Source: Leucobacter sp. PH1c
GTDB taxonomy: Bacteria; Actinomycetota; Actinomycetes; Actinomycetales; Microbacteriaceae
Length of the DNA: 64,000 nt
Reading direction: 5' to 3'
Assembly: GCF_000633415.1 (NCBI RefSeq)
Contig: NZ_AYMV01000018.1
Location: 79,831-143,830, forward strand
In this document: positions 1-8,191 of the stretch, piece by piece
Layout of the letters: the number at the start of each line of letters is the position of its first letter
How positions within the stretch are numbered: position 1 is the stretch's first letter
The notes under the pieces: model-generated
Told to the model about the DNA's origin: nothing
Database searches by the model: none
What the model saw: only the letters and a program-made list of their open reading frames with translations
Program-made: the position numbers and the translations under genes

Positions 1-395
1 GCCGCGAGATGCTGCTTCTCGACCCGCACCTGCCGGGTCGGGATCGCGAGGCGGAGGATGTCGCCCGCGGAGCCGCCCGCGCGATCCGCGACCGCGCGGG
101 CGAGCTGCCACACCTCGGGCGTGAGCTGCGGCACCCGGCTCACGATGTCGGCGATCGGAGCGAGTTCGCCGCCGAACTCGCTCCGCGCCACGAACTCGAT
201 GACGTAGCCGAAGCTCTTCCGCTCGCGCGAGCGGAACGGCACGCGGACGCGCTGCCCCACCCGGATCTCCTCGGCGAGTTCGGGCGGGACCGCGTAGTCG
301 AAGAGGTGATCGAGCTGCGGGAGCGCCGAGTCGAGCAGGACGCGGGCGACGGCGCGGCCCGCCGCCCCCTCGGCGCGCTCGAACGCGGAGCTCAC
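1..395 (-). CDS. priA: Primosomal protein N' (PriA), N-terminal fragment cut by window edge
   Basis: Reading the minus strand from a GTG at 393-395 gives about 131 residues that run off the left edge. The early stretch ARVLLDSALPQLDHLFDY, followed by a VGQRVRVPF segment, is the 3'-DNA-end-binding domain of PriA, the replication-restart protein that reloads the replisome at stalled forks. Actinobacterial PriA proteins usually lack intact helicase motifs, but the helicase part is outside the window. The start lies 8 nt after the metK stop on the same strand, so it is probably cotranscribed with metK. The metK-priA order is standard in Actinobacteria. The identity rests on the N-terminal domain plus context. 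No good ribosome-binding site precedes the GTG, so the exact start is less certain. Confidence 0.85.
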   Translation of the reverse strand, partial: MSSAFERAEGAAGRAVARVLLDSALPQLDHLFDYAVPPELAEEIRVGQRVRVPFRSRERKSFGYVIEFVARSEFGGELAPIADIVSRVPQLTPEVWQLARAVADRAGGSAGDILRLAIPTRQVRVEKQHLA

Positions 396-403
396 GGCGG
401 CTG

Positions 404-1594
404 CTAGAGGCCTGCGGCGGCCTGGAGCTCGGCGACGCGGGGCGTCGCCTCCCAGGTGAAGCTGGGCAGCTCGCGGCCGAAGTGACCGTAGGCACTCGTC
501 TGCGCGTAGATGGGGCGCAGGAGGGCGAGGTCGCGGATGATCGCGAGCGGGCGCAGGTCGAAGACCTGGCGCACGGCCTCCTCGATGCGCTCACGCGGCA
601 CGGTCTCGGTCCCGAAAGTCTCCACGTACAGACCGACCGGATGCGCGCGACCGATCGCGTAGGCGACCTGCAGCTCGGCGCGCTTCGCGAGGCCGGCGCG
701 CACCACGTGCTTCGCCACCCAGCGCATCGCGTACGCCGCGGAACGGTCGACCTTCGACGGGTCCTTCCCGCTGAACGCGCCGCCGCCGTGGCGGCTCGCG
801 CCGCCGTACGTGTCGATGATGATCTTGCGGCCCGTGAGCCCGGCATCGCCCATCGGCCCGCCGACGACGAAGGGGCCGGCCGGGTTGATGAAGAACTCAG
901 CCCCGTCGCTCGCGAGCTCAACGCGATCGAGCACGGGTCGGATCACTTCGCGCTCGACGGCCTCGCGCAGCGCGGGCTGCGTGATGTCCGCGTGGTGCTG
1001 CGTGGACACGACGACGGCCTCGATGCTGGCCGCGCGATCGCCGTCGTAGCCGATGGTCACCTGCGTCTTGCCATCGGGCCGCAGCTCGGGGATCACCCCG
1101 GCGCGCCGCACAGCGGAGAGCTGCTCGGCCAGGCGGTGGGCGATCCAGCTGGGCAGCGGGTGCAGTTCGGGGGTCTCATCGGTGGCGTAGCCGAACATGA
1201 TGCCCTGGTCGCCTGCGCCCTGCCGGCTCAGCTCGTCGTCGAGTGCGCCGCTGCGCAGCTCGAGCGAGGAGTCCACGCCGCCCGCGATATCCGGGGACTG
1301 CTGCCCGATCGAGACGGACACGCCGCAGGAGGAGCCGTCGAAGCCCATGTCGGAGCTCGTGTACCCGATCTCCCGAACCGCGTCGCGCACGATCTGCGGA
1401 ATCTCGACGTAGCCGGAGGTCGACACCTCGCCGGCGACGTGCACGAGCCCCGTCGTGACAAGCGTCTCGACGGCCACACGGGCGCCAGGATCCTGCGCGA
1501 GCATCGCATCGAGGATCGAATCCGAGATGCGGTCGCAGATCTTGTCGGGGTGCCCCTCAGTGACCGATTCCGAGGTGAACTGACGCAGCGACAC
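404..1594 (-). CDS. metK: S-adenosylmethionine synthetase
   Basis: The product is 396 residues, the usual MetK length. It makes S-adenosylmethionine from methionine and ATP in the cytoplasm. Visible family motifs are [17 protein letters not shown] near residue 15, the YATDETPEL segment, the glycine-rich loop [19 protein letters not shown], and the C-terminal YGHFGRE stretch. The GTG start is preceded by AAGGAG at a good distance. It lies downstream of rpoZ and just upstream of priA on the same strand. In most Actinobacteria coaBC sits between rpoZ and metK. Here only about 120 bp separate them, and that gap carries a possible terminator, so metK may have its own promoter. Confidence 0.97.
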   Translation of the reverse strand: MSLRQFTSESVTEGHPDKICDRISDSILDAMLAQDPGARVAVETLVTTGLVHVAGEVSTSGYVEIPQIVRDAVREIGYTSSDMGFDGSSCGVSVSIGQQSPDIAGGVDSSLELRSGALDDELSRQGAGDQGIMFGYATDETPELHPLPSWIAHRLAEQLSAVRRAGVIPELRPDGKTQVTIGYDGDRAASIEAVVVSTQHHADITQPALREAVEREVIRPVLDRVELASDGAEFFINPAGPFVVGGPMGDAGLTGRKIIIDTYGGASRHGGGAFSGKDPSKVDRSAAYAMRWVAKHVVRAGLAKRAELQVAYAIGRAHPVGLYVETFGTETVPRERIEEAVRQVFDLRPLAIIRDLALLRPIYAQTSAYGHFGRELPSFTWEATPRVAELQAAAGL

Positions 1595-1643
1595 AGTGGC
1601 TCCTTGAGCGTGGAAGATGAATGGTGATGCGGGGCGTGGCCAG

Positions 1644-1663
1644 AAAACGCCGGTGGCGCCGGC
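1644..1663 (-). terminator. Possible intrinsic terminator between rpoZ and metK
   Basis: On the minus strand a GCCGG/CCGGC stem with a 5-nt loop is followed by GTTTT. The stem is short and the U-tract is interrupted, so this is a weak call. It would separate rpoZ from metK. Nothing else was seen in the 1595-1713 gap. Confidence 0.35.
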
Positions 1664-1713
1664 CCCCTCAGGGTATCCGACGCCACAGACACTGCTGCGA
1701 GTGCAACAGAAGA

Positions 1714-1980
1714 TTACTCGGCGGCCTCCGGCGCGCGCTTGGTCATCGTGAGCTTGCCCTCGACGACCTCGTGCAGCGCGATCGACAGCGGCTTGTCGTC
1801 GACGGACGAGTCGACGAGCGGGCCGACATTGTCGAAGAGGTTTCCGTCGTGCAGATCCGTGTAGTAGTCGTTGATCTGACGCGCACGCTGCGAGGCGAAG
1901 ATCACCAGCGCGTACTTCGAATCCACCTTTTCGAGCAGGTCGTCGATGGGCGGGTCGATGATCCCGTTGACATTTGCCAT
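1714..1980 (-). CDS. rpoZ: RNA polymerase omega subunit
   Basis: This 88-residue protein has the omega core: [24 protein letters not shown], then [10 protein letters not shown]. Omega helps beta-prime fold and stabilises RNA polymerase. I chose the ATG at 1978-1980 (product begins [11 protein letters not shown]) because GGAGGAG lies 7 nt upstream. A GTG two codons earlier overlaps that ribosome-binding site. In related genomes gmk is upstream and coaBC downstream; neither is here, so the usual gmk-rpoZ-coaBC-metK order is broken on both sides. Confidence 0.95.
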   Translation of the reverse strand: MANVNGIIDPPIDDLLEKVDSKYALVIFASQRARQINDYYTDLHDGNLFDNVGPLVDSSVDDKPLSIALHEVVEGKLTMTKRAPEAAE

Positions 1981-2063
1981 GTACACACTCCTCCGGTTGA
2001 CCTCACCATCTTAGCCGAGGATTCGCGTTCCCGCACCGCGGGCCGCGATCCGCGCGGGGCGGA

Positions 2064-2711
2064 TCAGCCGAGGAGCGAGCGCACGAGCACGTGGCCGCGC
2101 GGCGTGGAGAGCCGAGTCCAGGTCAGCGAGCGCGAGACCCGCACGGGCTCGGCGGCATCGAGAAAGCCGAGCGCCTCTGCCGCGAATGCCGCCGCCGCAG
2201 GGATTCCGGGGGCGATCTCGGCTCCCCACACCGACGCTCGGACCTTGTGCACGACGGCCTCGCCCGGATCCTCCGGGAGCGCTGCCGCCACGCGGGAGAT
2301 GCCCTCGCGCGCCACCTCACCGAGCGAGGCGGTGTCGAGTGCCCCCACAGCGCTCCAGCCGGAGATCGGCGGCAGCACGCCGGCCCACGCCGCCATGGCG
2401 GTAACATCGGGCATCTCGAGCGCGAGCCCGATGATCCCGAGCCGCGCGATCCGGTCGAGCAGTGCGCGACCCTGCACGGTCTCGTCGAGGTCCTCAGCGG
2501 CCGGCTCGGCGAGCGCGAAGCCGCGCATCGCGAGCACGACCGGCACGGTGTCCGTGATCCCGCGCGGGGCCTGCGTGCAGCCGTAGACCGCGAGCACGGC
2601 GCCCCGCGTCACGAGCCGCACCTCATCCTGCCCCGCCCGCTGGAGGCGCTCGAGGAAGATTCGGAGGTCGTCTCGCGTCGCGTGATCCGCGAGCTGCAGT
2701 GTGGCACCCAT
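2064..2711 (-). CDS. Conserved actinobacterial hypothetical protein
   Basis: A 215-residue protein that I recognise as a conserved unknown of Microbacteriaceae but cannot assign a function. It begins MGATLQLADHATRDDL, has a mixed alpha/beta composition, no signal peptide, no membrane segment and no clear catalytic motif. A TAGACT hexamer lies 7 nt before the ATG, so translation is probably leaderless. It is divergent from the TesB-type thioesterase, and the two promoters lie within about 100 bp. It is upstream of rpoZ on the same strand, about 85 bp away. Confidence 0.75.
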   Translation of the reverse strand: MGATLQLADHATRDDLRIFLERLQRAGQDEVRLVTRGAVLAVYGCTQAPRGITDTVPVVLAMRGFALAEPAAEDLDETVQGRALLDRIARLGIIGLALEMPDVTAMAAWAGVLPPISGWSAVGALDTASLGEVAREGISRVAAALPEDPGEAVVHKVRASVWGAEIAPGIPAAAAFAAEALGFLDAAEPVRVSRSLTWTRLSTPRGHVLVRSLLG

Positions 2712-2718
2712 TCCATGC

Positions 2719-2724
2719 AGTCTA
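2719..2724 (-). promoter_or_regulatory. -10 hexamer for a leaderless transcript
   Basis: Minus-strand TAGACT ends 7 nt before the ATG of the hypothetical gene ending at 2064. This spacing puts the transcription start at or next to the start codon. Confidence 0.5.
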
Positions 2725-2808
2725 GCGACCGCCGCGCTCCGGTCCCTGGGCCCGGCGCGGGCCTAGACTGGCTCACAGACCCCACCCGAGATGCCGCCAG
2801 GAGGACCC

Positions 2809-3690
2809 ATGACCGCCGCAGATCTCCTCACGATGCTCGCCGTGCTCGACTCGGGTGCCCGCACCCGCGAAGACATCCTCACGGGCCCCGCGCTGCCCAC
2901 GCCGCACGGCCGCTCCTTCGGCGGACAGGTCCTCGGCCAGGCGCTCGCCGCTGCCGGCACGACGACGCCAGAGGGTCGCACCATCCACTCGATGCACGGC
3001 TACTTCCTCCGCCCGGGGAACAGCTCCGAGCGCATGACCTTCGAGGTGGATCGCCTGTACGACGGTCGCTCGTTCTCCACGCGCCGCGTGCAGGCGTATC
3101 AGGAGGGCGAGGTGCTGATGTCGCTCATCTCCTCGTTCCAGGAGCCCGACTCGGGGCTCGAGCATCAGGAGGGCATCGACCTCGCGGGCCTGCCGGAGCC
3201 GGAGTCGCTCCCCTCGGTCTGGGAGAAGTACGGCCACCTCGCGGGCAACGGCCAGGCCTCGTGGGTGCTGAACCGGCCGTTCGACTTCCGCTACCTGGAG
3301 TCGGACATCATCCTCGACGTGCCCGAGCGCACCAACCGGCAGCGCGTGTGGATGCGCAGCCGCGACACGCTCGACGCGCCCCCGATGCTGCACGCGGCGG
3401 CGCTCGCCTTCGCGAGCGACTACCTGCTGCTTGAGCCCATCGCGCGGCAGCACGGGATCCCGTGGGCGACGCCGGGCATGCGCTTCGCGAGCCTCGACCA
3501 TGCCATGTGGTTCCACCGCCCATTCCGCGTGGACGAGTGGCTGCTCTACGAGCTCGACTCCCCCACGGCTCAGGGTGGGCGCGGGCTCACGCACGGCCGC
3601 TTCTACGACCGGAGCGGGGCGCTCGTCGCGAGCGTCGCGCAGGAGGGCATGATCCGGCTCCCCGGCGGCCCGGACGCCTCGGGCGACTAG
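2809..3690 (+). CDS. tesB: Acyl-CoA thioesterase II (TesB family)
   Basis: The 293-residue product is a double-hotdog TesB-type thioesterase that hydrolyses fatty acyl-CoA to free acid and CoA. Visible signatures are the N-terminal RSFGGQVLGQALAAA segment, the HSMHGYFLRPG stretch, and the second-hotdog SLDHAMWFHRPFRVDEWLLY motif that carries the conserved Asp and His. The ATG at 2809 follows AGGAGG by 4 nt. An ATG 18 nt earlier would add six residues but has no ribosome-binding site. A TAGACT -10 element at 2764-2769 gives a leader of about 35 nt. It converges with a second, unrelated thioesterase. Confidence 0.95.
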   Translation: MTAADLLTMLAVLDSGARTREDILTGPALPTPHGRSFGGQVLGQALAAAGTTTPEGRTIHSMHGYFLRPGNSSERMTFEVDRLYDGRSFSTRRVQAYQEGEVLMSLISSFQEPDSGLEHQEGIDLAGLPEPESLPSVWEKYGHLAGNGQASWVLNRPFDFRYLESDIILDVPERTNRQRVWMRSRDTLDAPPMLHAAALAFASDYLLLEPIARQHGIPWATPGMRFASLDHAMWFHRPFRVDEWLLYELDSPTAQGGRGLTHGRFYDRSGALVASVAQEGMIRLPGGPDASGD

Positions 3691-3697
3691 CGGCGCC

Positions 3698-3740
3698 CGG
3701 GGCACGCCGCCGACGGCACGCGCCGCGGCGGCGTGCCCCG
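3698..3740. terminator. Bidirectional terminator between two thioesterase genes
   Basis: A perfect 14-bp inverted repeat (CGGGGCACGCCGCC and its complement, 15-nt loop) lies between the convergent genes ending at 3690 and 3760. There is no strong U-tract on either side. Its placement supports a shared terminator. Confidence 0.6.
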
Positions 3741-3759
3741 CAGAGCCTGGCCGCGCCGC

Positions 3760-4227
3760 CTAGCCCCGGCGCATCCGAACGGGCTCGTCCATCCACTCGG
3801 ACACCGAGGCCCGGCCCTCGTCGGAGAGCCGGATCGGGCGCATCGTGACGCCGTCCACGATCACGATCTGAGAGATCGCGCGGGCGACCACGGTGCGCTC
3901 CTCAGCGGCGCCGTCCACGATCTCGTAGTGGACCTCCAGGCTCGATCCGCCGAGCTTCCCGATCCAGAGCTCGATCGTGATCGGGCGCTCGCCATACTCG
4001 AGCACCCGCAGGAACTCGATCTGCTGGTTCGCGACGAGCATCTTGGGGCCCGCGGGGTCGTCCCCGCGGAAGTGGCGCTCCATGCCCGTGCGCTCGCGGC
4101 CCGAGCCGAGCCAGAAGGTGCGCACGCGCGCCTCCTCCAGAAAGCGCGCGTAGGCGACGTTGTTGACGTGCCCGTAGGCGTCCTGATCGCCCCAGCGGAG
4201 CTCGAGATCGATGTGCGTGCGCGCCAT
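3760..4227 (-). CDS. Acyl-CoA thioesterase, 4HBT hotdog family
   Basis: This 155-residue single-hotdog thioesterase has the 4HBT signature LRWGDQDAYGHVNNVAYARFLEEAR at residues 10-34. The Asp and the HVNN turn are the catalytic region of YbgC/FcbB-type enzymes. Later segments ANQQIEFLRVLEYGE and LEVHYEIVDG complete the fold. The substrate is an acyl-CoA of unknown chain type. The ATG at 4227 has GGGAGGGG just upstream. It follows ettA on the minus strand but a strong hairpin separates them. A paired TesB thioesterase converges on it. Confidence 0.9.
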   Translation of the reverse strand: MARTHIDLELRWGDQDAYGHVNNVAYARFLEEARVRTFWLGSGRERTGMERHFRGDDPAGPKMLVANQQIEFLRVLEYGERPITIELWIGKLGGSSLEVHYEIVDGAAEERTVVARAISQIVIVDGVTMRPIRLSDEGRASVSEWMDEPVRMRRG

Positions 4228-4259
4228 GGCGCCCCTCCCGTCCGGATCGTGAAACGAAG

Positions 4260-4292
4260 CGGGGCCCGGCTCCGCAGTGGAACCGGGCCCCG
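4260..4292 (-). terminator. Hairpin terminator after ettA
   Basis: A perfect 10-bp inverted repeat (CGGGGCCCGG and its complement, 13-nt loop) lies just past the ettA stop. The minus-strand continuation CTTCGTTT is only mildly U-rich. Confidence 0.6.
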
Positions 4293-4298
4293 TGCGCG

Positions 4299-5981
4299 CT
4301 AGTCGCGCGTGAGCTTGCGGTAGGTGACCCGCGACGGCTTCGCCGCGTCGGCACCGAGCCGCTCGATCTTGTTCGCCTCGTACGCCTCGAAGTTGCCCTC
4401 GAACCAGTACCAGTTCGCGGGGTTCTCCTCGGTGCCCTCGTAAGCGAGGATGTGCGTCGCGATGCGATCGAGGAACCACCGGTCGTGCGTGATGACCACG
4501 GCGCAGCCGGGGAACTCGAGCAGCGCGTTCTCCAGGCTCGTGAGCGTCTCGACGTCGAGGTCGTTCGTGGGCTCATCGAGGAGCAGGAGGTTGCCGCCCT
4601 GCTTCAGGGTGAGCGCGAGGTTCAGTCGGTTGCGCTCACCGCCGGAGAGCACGCCCGAGGGCTTCTGCTGGTCCGGCCCCTTGAACCCGAAGGTCGAGAC
4701 GTAGGCGCGCGAGGGGATCTCGGTGTTGCCCACCTGGATGTAGTCGAGCCCGTCGGACACGACCTCCCAGACCGTCTTCTTGGGATCGATGCCCCCGCGG
4801 GTCTGGTCGACGTAGCTGAGCTTCACGGTCTCGCCGATCTTCAGCTCGCCGCCGTCGAGGGGCTCGAGCCCCACGATCGTCTTGAAGAGCGTGGTCTTGC
4901 CCACGCCGTTCGGGCCGATGATGCCGACGATGCCGTTGCGCGGCAGCGAGAACGACAGGCCGTCGATCAGCGTGCGGCCGTCGAAGCCCTTCGTCAGCCC
5001 CTTCGCCTCGAGCACGAGGCTGCCCAGACGCGGGCCTGCCGGGATCTGGATCTCCTCGAAGTCGAGCTTCCGGGTGCGCTCCGCCTCGGCCGCCATCTCC
5101 TCGTAGCGCGCCAGACGCGCCTTCGACTTGGCCTGGCGGCCCTTCGTGTTCGAGCGGACCCACTCGAGCTCTTCCTTCAGGCGCTTCTGGAGCTTCTGGT
5201 CCTTCTTGCCCTGCACCTCGAGTCGTGCGGCCTTCTGCTCGAGGTAGGTCGAGTAGTTGCCCTCGTAGGGGTAGAGACGACCGCGGTCGACCTCGCAGAT
5301 CCAGGTCGCGACGTGGTCGAGGAAGTACCGGTCGTGGGTGACCGCCATGACGGCGCCGGGGTACTTCGCGAGGTGCTGCTCGAGCCACAGCACGCTCTCG
5401 GCGTCCAGGTGGTTCGTGGGCTCGTCGAGGAGGAGCAGATCGGGCTTCTCGAGGAGGAGCTTGCAGAGCGCCACACGGCGCTTCTCGCCGCCCGAGAGGT
5501 GCGACACGACCGCGTCCGAGGGCGGGCAGCGGAGCGCGTCCATCGCCTGCTCGAGCTGGTTGTCGAGGTCCCAGCCGTCGACCGCGTCGATGGCCTCCTG
5601 CAGCTCGCCCATCTCGGGGAGGAGCTTGTCGTAGTCGGCGTCCGGATTCGCCATCTCGGCCGAGATCTCATTGAAGCGGTCGAGCTTGCCCTTGATGTCC
5701 GCGACACCCTGCTGCACGTTCTCGAGGACCGTCTTGTCCTCGTCGAGCTCGGGCTCCTGCATGAGGATGCCGACCGTGTACCCGGGGGTGAGGATCGCCT
5801 CGCCGTTCGACGGGGTGTCGAGACCGGCCATGATCTTCAGGATCGTCGACTTCCCCGCGCCGTTCGGGCCGACGACGCCGATCTTCGCACCGGGCAGAAA
5901 CGCCATGGTCACGTCGTCGAGGATCACCTTGTCGCCGTGCGCCTTGCGCGCGCGGACCATCTGGTAAATGTACTCAGCCAT
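4299..5981 (-). CDS. ettA: Energy-dependent translational throttle protein EttA (ABC-F ATPase)
   Basis: A 560-residue ABC-F protein with two ATPase domains and no membrane segments. Domain 1 has Walker A GPNGAGKST near residue 40, signature LSGGEKRRVALCK and Walker B LLLLDEPTNHLD. A charged helical linker (KKDQKLQKRLKEELEWVRS, about residues 255-315) is the P-site tRNA-interaction region. Domain 2 has GPNGVGKTT and LLLLDEPTNDLD. The C-terminal RVTYRKLTRD matches EttA rather than antibiotic-resistance ABC-F proteins. EttA binds the ribosomal E site and gates the start of elongation according to the ATP/ADP ratio. The gene stands alone, followed by a hairpin terminator. Confidence 0.96.
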   Translation of the reverse strand: MAEYIYQMVRARKAHGDKVILDDVTMAFLPGAKIGVVGPNGAGKSTILKIMAGLDTPSNGEAILTPGYTVGILMQEPELDEDKTVLENVQQGVADIKGKLDRFNEISAEMANPDADYDKLLPEMGELQEAIDAVDGWDLDNQLEQAMDALRCPPSDAVVSHLSGGEKRRVALCKLLLEKPDLLLLDEPTNHLDAESVLWLEQHLAKYPGAVMAVTHDRYFLDHVATWICEVDRGRLYPYEGNYSTYLEQKAARLEVQGKKDQKLQKRLKEELEWVRSNTKGRQAKSKARLARYEEMAAEAERTRKLDFEEIQIPAGPRLGSLVLEAKGLTKGFDGRTLIDGLSFSLPRNGIVGIIGPNGVGKTTLFKTIVGLEPLDGGELKIGETVKLSYVDQTRGGIDPKKTVWEVVSDGLDYIQVGNTEIPSRAYVSTFGFKGPDQQKPSGVLSGGERNRLNLALTLKQGGNLLLLDEPTNDLDVETLTSLENALLEFPGCAVVITHDRWFLDRIATHILAYEGTEENPANWYWFEGNFEAYEANKIERLGADAAKPSRVTYRKLTRD

Positions 5982-6104
5982 ATGCTTTCCAGGCGCTACT
6001 CGCGCCCCGAACTCCCTGCTCGTGGTCGATGATGAATGCCACTACTCTACCGGGCGCATCCGTGCGCCCGGGGCGGCGATCCGGAAGTGCCGCGGGCGCT
6101 GTGC

Positions 6105-6110
6105 CAGAAT
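6105..6110 (+). promoter_or_regulatory. Possible -10 hexamer for the phosphotransferase gene
   Basis: CAGAAT ends 7 nt before the ATG at 6118 and no ribosome-binding site is present, which suggests a leaderless mRNA. Confidence 0.4.
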
Positions 6111-6117
6111 CGCCTGC

Positions 6118-6960
6118 ATGACTCCGACCGGCCCCCTCGCGATGATCCCCGATGCCCCGATCGCCGTCCCCGCCCGGGTGCGCGAGCTCGCCGCGGGCCG
6201 CCCGCTCACTGCGGTCTGGGTGAACGGGCTGGGCGGGATCACGTTCCGCGACCCCGGCGCGGCGCCGGGGACGCGCTCCGCCGAGGGAGCGGGCGAGCGG
6301 TTCATCAAGTGGGCCGCGGCCGGCGCGCCCGCAGAGGACCTCGGCGCCGAGGCCGAGCGGCTCGCGTGGGCGCGCGGGCACGGCGCCGCCGTCCCCGCCG
6401 TGCTCGACGTCGGCGCCGACGCGCAGGGCGCCTGGCTCATCACCCGCGGCATTCCCGCGCAGTCGGCAGTGACCCCGCGCTGGCGCCGCGACCCCGAGCG
6501 CGCGGCCCGCGGAATCGGGGCGGGGCTCCGTGCCCTGCACGAGACGCTCCCCGTTTCCGCGTGCCCGTACTCCTGGTCGGTCGAGACGCGGCTGCCCGAG
6601 TTCGAGGCGCGCCTCGCCCGCGGCGAGGGGCCCGAGAGCTGGGACCGGGCATTCCGCGGGTTGAGCGTCGCCGAGGCGCGCGCCCGGCTGCGCGATGCGC
6701 CCGAGCCGGATCGCCTCGTCGTCTGCCACGGCGACGCCTGCGCCCCGAACACGCTCCTCGACGCGCACGGCGGCTTCGCGGCGCACGTCGATCTCGGCGC
6801 GCTCGGCGTGGCCGACCGCTGGGCCGACCTCGCGGTCGCCGCCTGGAGCACCGAGTGGAACTACGGTCCCGGCTTCGCGCACCGCGTGTACGAGGGGTAC
6901 GGGATCGACCCCGATCCCGAGCGGATCGCCTACTACCGGCTGCTCTGGGACCTGAGCTAG
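6118..6960 (+). CDS. Aminoglycoside phosphotransferase (APH) family kinase
   Basis: The 280-residue product has the APH(3')-like fold order. An N-terminal segment includes ERFIKWAAAG, with the ATP-binding Lys. It is followed by an LHETLPVSACPY segment, the catalytic loop CHGDACAPNTLLD near residues 206-218, and the metal-binding DLGALGVADRWADLA. The last stretch is very like aminoglycoside 3'-phosphotransferases. The natural substrate is unknown, and chromosomal Microbacteriaceae members need not confer resistance. The ATG at 6118 has no ribosome-binding site. It converges with the lipoprotein gene, whose stop is only 4 bp away. Confidence 0.85.
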   Translation: MTPTGPLAMIPDAPIAVPARVRELAAGRPLTAVWVNGLGGITFRDPGAAPGTRSAEGAGERFIKWAAAGAPAEDLGAEAERLAWARGHGAAVPAVLDVGADAQGAWLITRGIPAQSAVTPRWRRDPERAARGIGAGLRALHETLPVSACPYSWSVETRLPEFEARLARGEGPESWDRAFRGLSVAEARARLRDAPEPDRLVVCHGDACAPNTLLDAHGGFAAHVDLGALGVADRWADLAVAAWSTEWNYGPGFAHRVYEGYGIDPDPERIAYYRLLWDLS

Positions 6961-6964
6961 CCGG

Positions 6965-7453
6965 CTACTGGCCCGCGATGGGCGCCGTCGTGCCGATGAG
7001 GCAGATGTCCTGCTGCGGGCCGACGGCCGGCTCGGTCACGGCGACGAAGCTGCGATCGGCGGCGACAACCTGGCCGATGAGGCACTCGGCGCCCGCGCGC
7101 ACGGAGACGAAGATGTTGTCGGCGTCGAGGTTCGTCTTCGTGCGGTCGAAGCTCACCTGCATGAGCGCGGGATCGAAGCCGGCATCGGTCACCGCCTGCA
7201 CGATGGGGGCGCCCTGCACGGGGCCCTCGCCTGCGGTGTAGGTGCGCAGCACCTCGGTGAAGTACGGCAGGTTCTCCTCCGCCGTGCCACCGGGTACGAG
7301 CTCGGGGGCGATCTCCGGGGCCGGGGCGGAGGCCCGCGGCGGCGTCTCGGGCGAGGGGCCCTCGAGCAGCGAGCAGCCCGCGAGCAGGGGCAGCAGCAGG
7401 GCGATCGCGGCACCGGCGATCGCGCGGCGTCGGGGCAGGGCTCCAGGAGTCAC
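6965..7453 (-). CDS. Putative lipoprotein, DUF6993-like
   Basis: This 162-residue exported protein has a signal peptide with Arg residues at 8-10, a hydrophobic core and a lipobox LAGC (Cys27), so it is probably lipid-anchored on the outer face of the membrane. A Pro/Ala-rich spacer of about 25 residues precedes a small folded domain containing LPYFTEVLRTY, MQVSFDRTKTNLDADNIFVSV and CLIGQVV. It resembles the DUF6993 lipoproteins of Microbacteriaceae, whose function is unknown. The GTG start follows a TAGACT hexamer by 6 nt, so it is probably leaderless. Confidence 0.85.
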   Translation of the reverse strand: MTPGALPRRRAIAGAAIALLLPLLAGCSLLEGPSPETPPRASAPAPEIAPELVPGGTAEENLPYFTEVLRTYTAGEGPVQGAPIVQAVTDAGFDPALMQVSFDRTKTNLDADNIFVSVRAGAECLIGQVVAADRSFVAVTEPAVGPQQDICLIGTTAPIAGQ

Positions 7454-7459
7454 GGGAAC

Positions 7460-7465
7460 AGTCTA
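7460..7465 (-). promoter_or_regulatory. -10 hexamer for the lipoprotein gene
   Basis: Minus-strand TAGACT lies 6 nt before the GTG start at 7453, giving a leaderless arrangement. Confidence 0.5.
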
Positions 7466-7555
7466 TGCGCACCCGTTCCGGCGCGGCTGGCCGTCCGCTC
7501 ACAGCCGTGCGATCCCCGTCCGCGGGGCGCTGCTCTCCACAGCACGGGGCAGGCG

Positions 7556-7573
7556 TGCCCACCGGGGTGGGCA
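7556..7573. repeat. 18-bp palindrome upstream of ssb
   Basis: TGCCCACC-GG-GGTGGGCA has perfect 8-bp arms. It lies in the 230-bp gap between the lipoprotein and ssb. Candidate operator or small hairpin. Confidence 0.6.
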
Positions 7574-7591
7574 GCGAGGGAAGCTGATGGC

Positions 7592-7635
7592 GGGCGAACG
7601 GCCCGTCACCCCCGCACGGCACGGGCCGTTCGCCC
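7592..7635 (+). repeat. 15-bp inverted repeat in the ssb leader
   Basis: GGGCGAACGGCCCGT at 7592-7606 pairs perfectly with 7621-7635 across a 14-nt loop, ending about 50 nt before the ssb ATG. It could be a terminator facing either way, or a structured leader. No U-tract follows. Confidence 0.6.
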
Positions 7636-7684
7636 CCTTCCCCAACCGCGACCGAGCGCGGCCCATCAGAGAAAGCGAGCCCCC

Positions 7685-8179
7685 ATGTCCGCACACTTCA
7701 GCGTCGTCGGTACCGTCGGCACCTCTCCCCGTCTCCTTCGCACTGCGACGGACGTCGCTCTGTGTTCGTTCCGTCTCGCCCACACCACGCGTCGCTACGA
7801 CCGTTCGAGCGACTCCTGGGCGGACGGGGAGACGAGCTGGTTCACGGTGAACGCGTTCCGCGGTTTGGGCGAGCACGCGGCGGCCTCGCTCACGCGGGGC
7901 GATCGCGTGCTCGTCGCCGGCAGGCTGCGCATGCGCGCCTGGCAGAGCGGCGACCGCTCCGGGATCACCGCCGAGATCGAGGCGGACGCCGTCGGTCCGG
8001 ATCTGCGCTGGGGCACCACGCAGTTCACGCCCGAGACCCCGCCCGTCACCGACCAGAACGATCCAGCGCAGCCGGACACCGCGCAGCCGGACGCCGCGCA
8101 GAGTGCCGCCTCGGGAGCGTCCTCGGCCCCGGCAGCTGGCCTCACCTCGGGTGACGCCGACGAGCGGGCAGCGGCCTGA
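7685..8179 (+). CDS. Single-stranded DNA-binding protein, second-type paralogue
   Basis: A 164-residue OB-fold SSB. The core begins MSAHFSVVGTVGTSPRLLRT and contains LCSFRLAHTTRRYD, SWFTVNAFRGLGEHAAASL and RGDRVLVAGRLRMRAWQ, which are recognisable SSB strands. The C-terminal third is a Pro/Gln/Ala-rich disordered tail with repeated QPD motifs. It ends in DADERAAA and lacks the acidic DDDIPF-type tip that recruits replication partners. It is therefore more likely a secondary SSB than the replicative one. The promoter region holds two inverted repeats. The gene converges with msrA (12-bp gap). Confidence 0.9.
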   Translation: MSAHFSVVGTVGTSPRLLRTATDVALCSFRLAHTTRRYDRSSDSWADGETSWFTVNAFRGLGEHAAASLTRGDRVLVAGRLRMRAWQSGDRSGITAEIEADAVGPDLRWGTTQFTPETPPVTDQNDPAQPDTAQPDAAQSAASGASSAPAAGLTSGDADERAAA

Positions 8180-8191
8180 TGCGGGGCAGGC

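Noticed and set aside
1595..1713. A SAM riboswitch before metK
   Set aside because: The leader is too short and lacks a multi-stem SAM aptamer; only a small hairpin is visible.
6118..6960. Calling the APH-family gene an antibiotic resistance determinant
   Set aside because: It has APH(3')-like motifs but sits in a core-gene context without mobile-element signs; substrate cannot be inferred.
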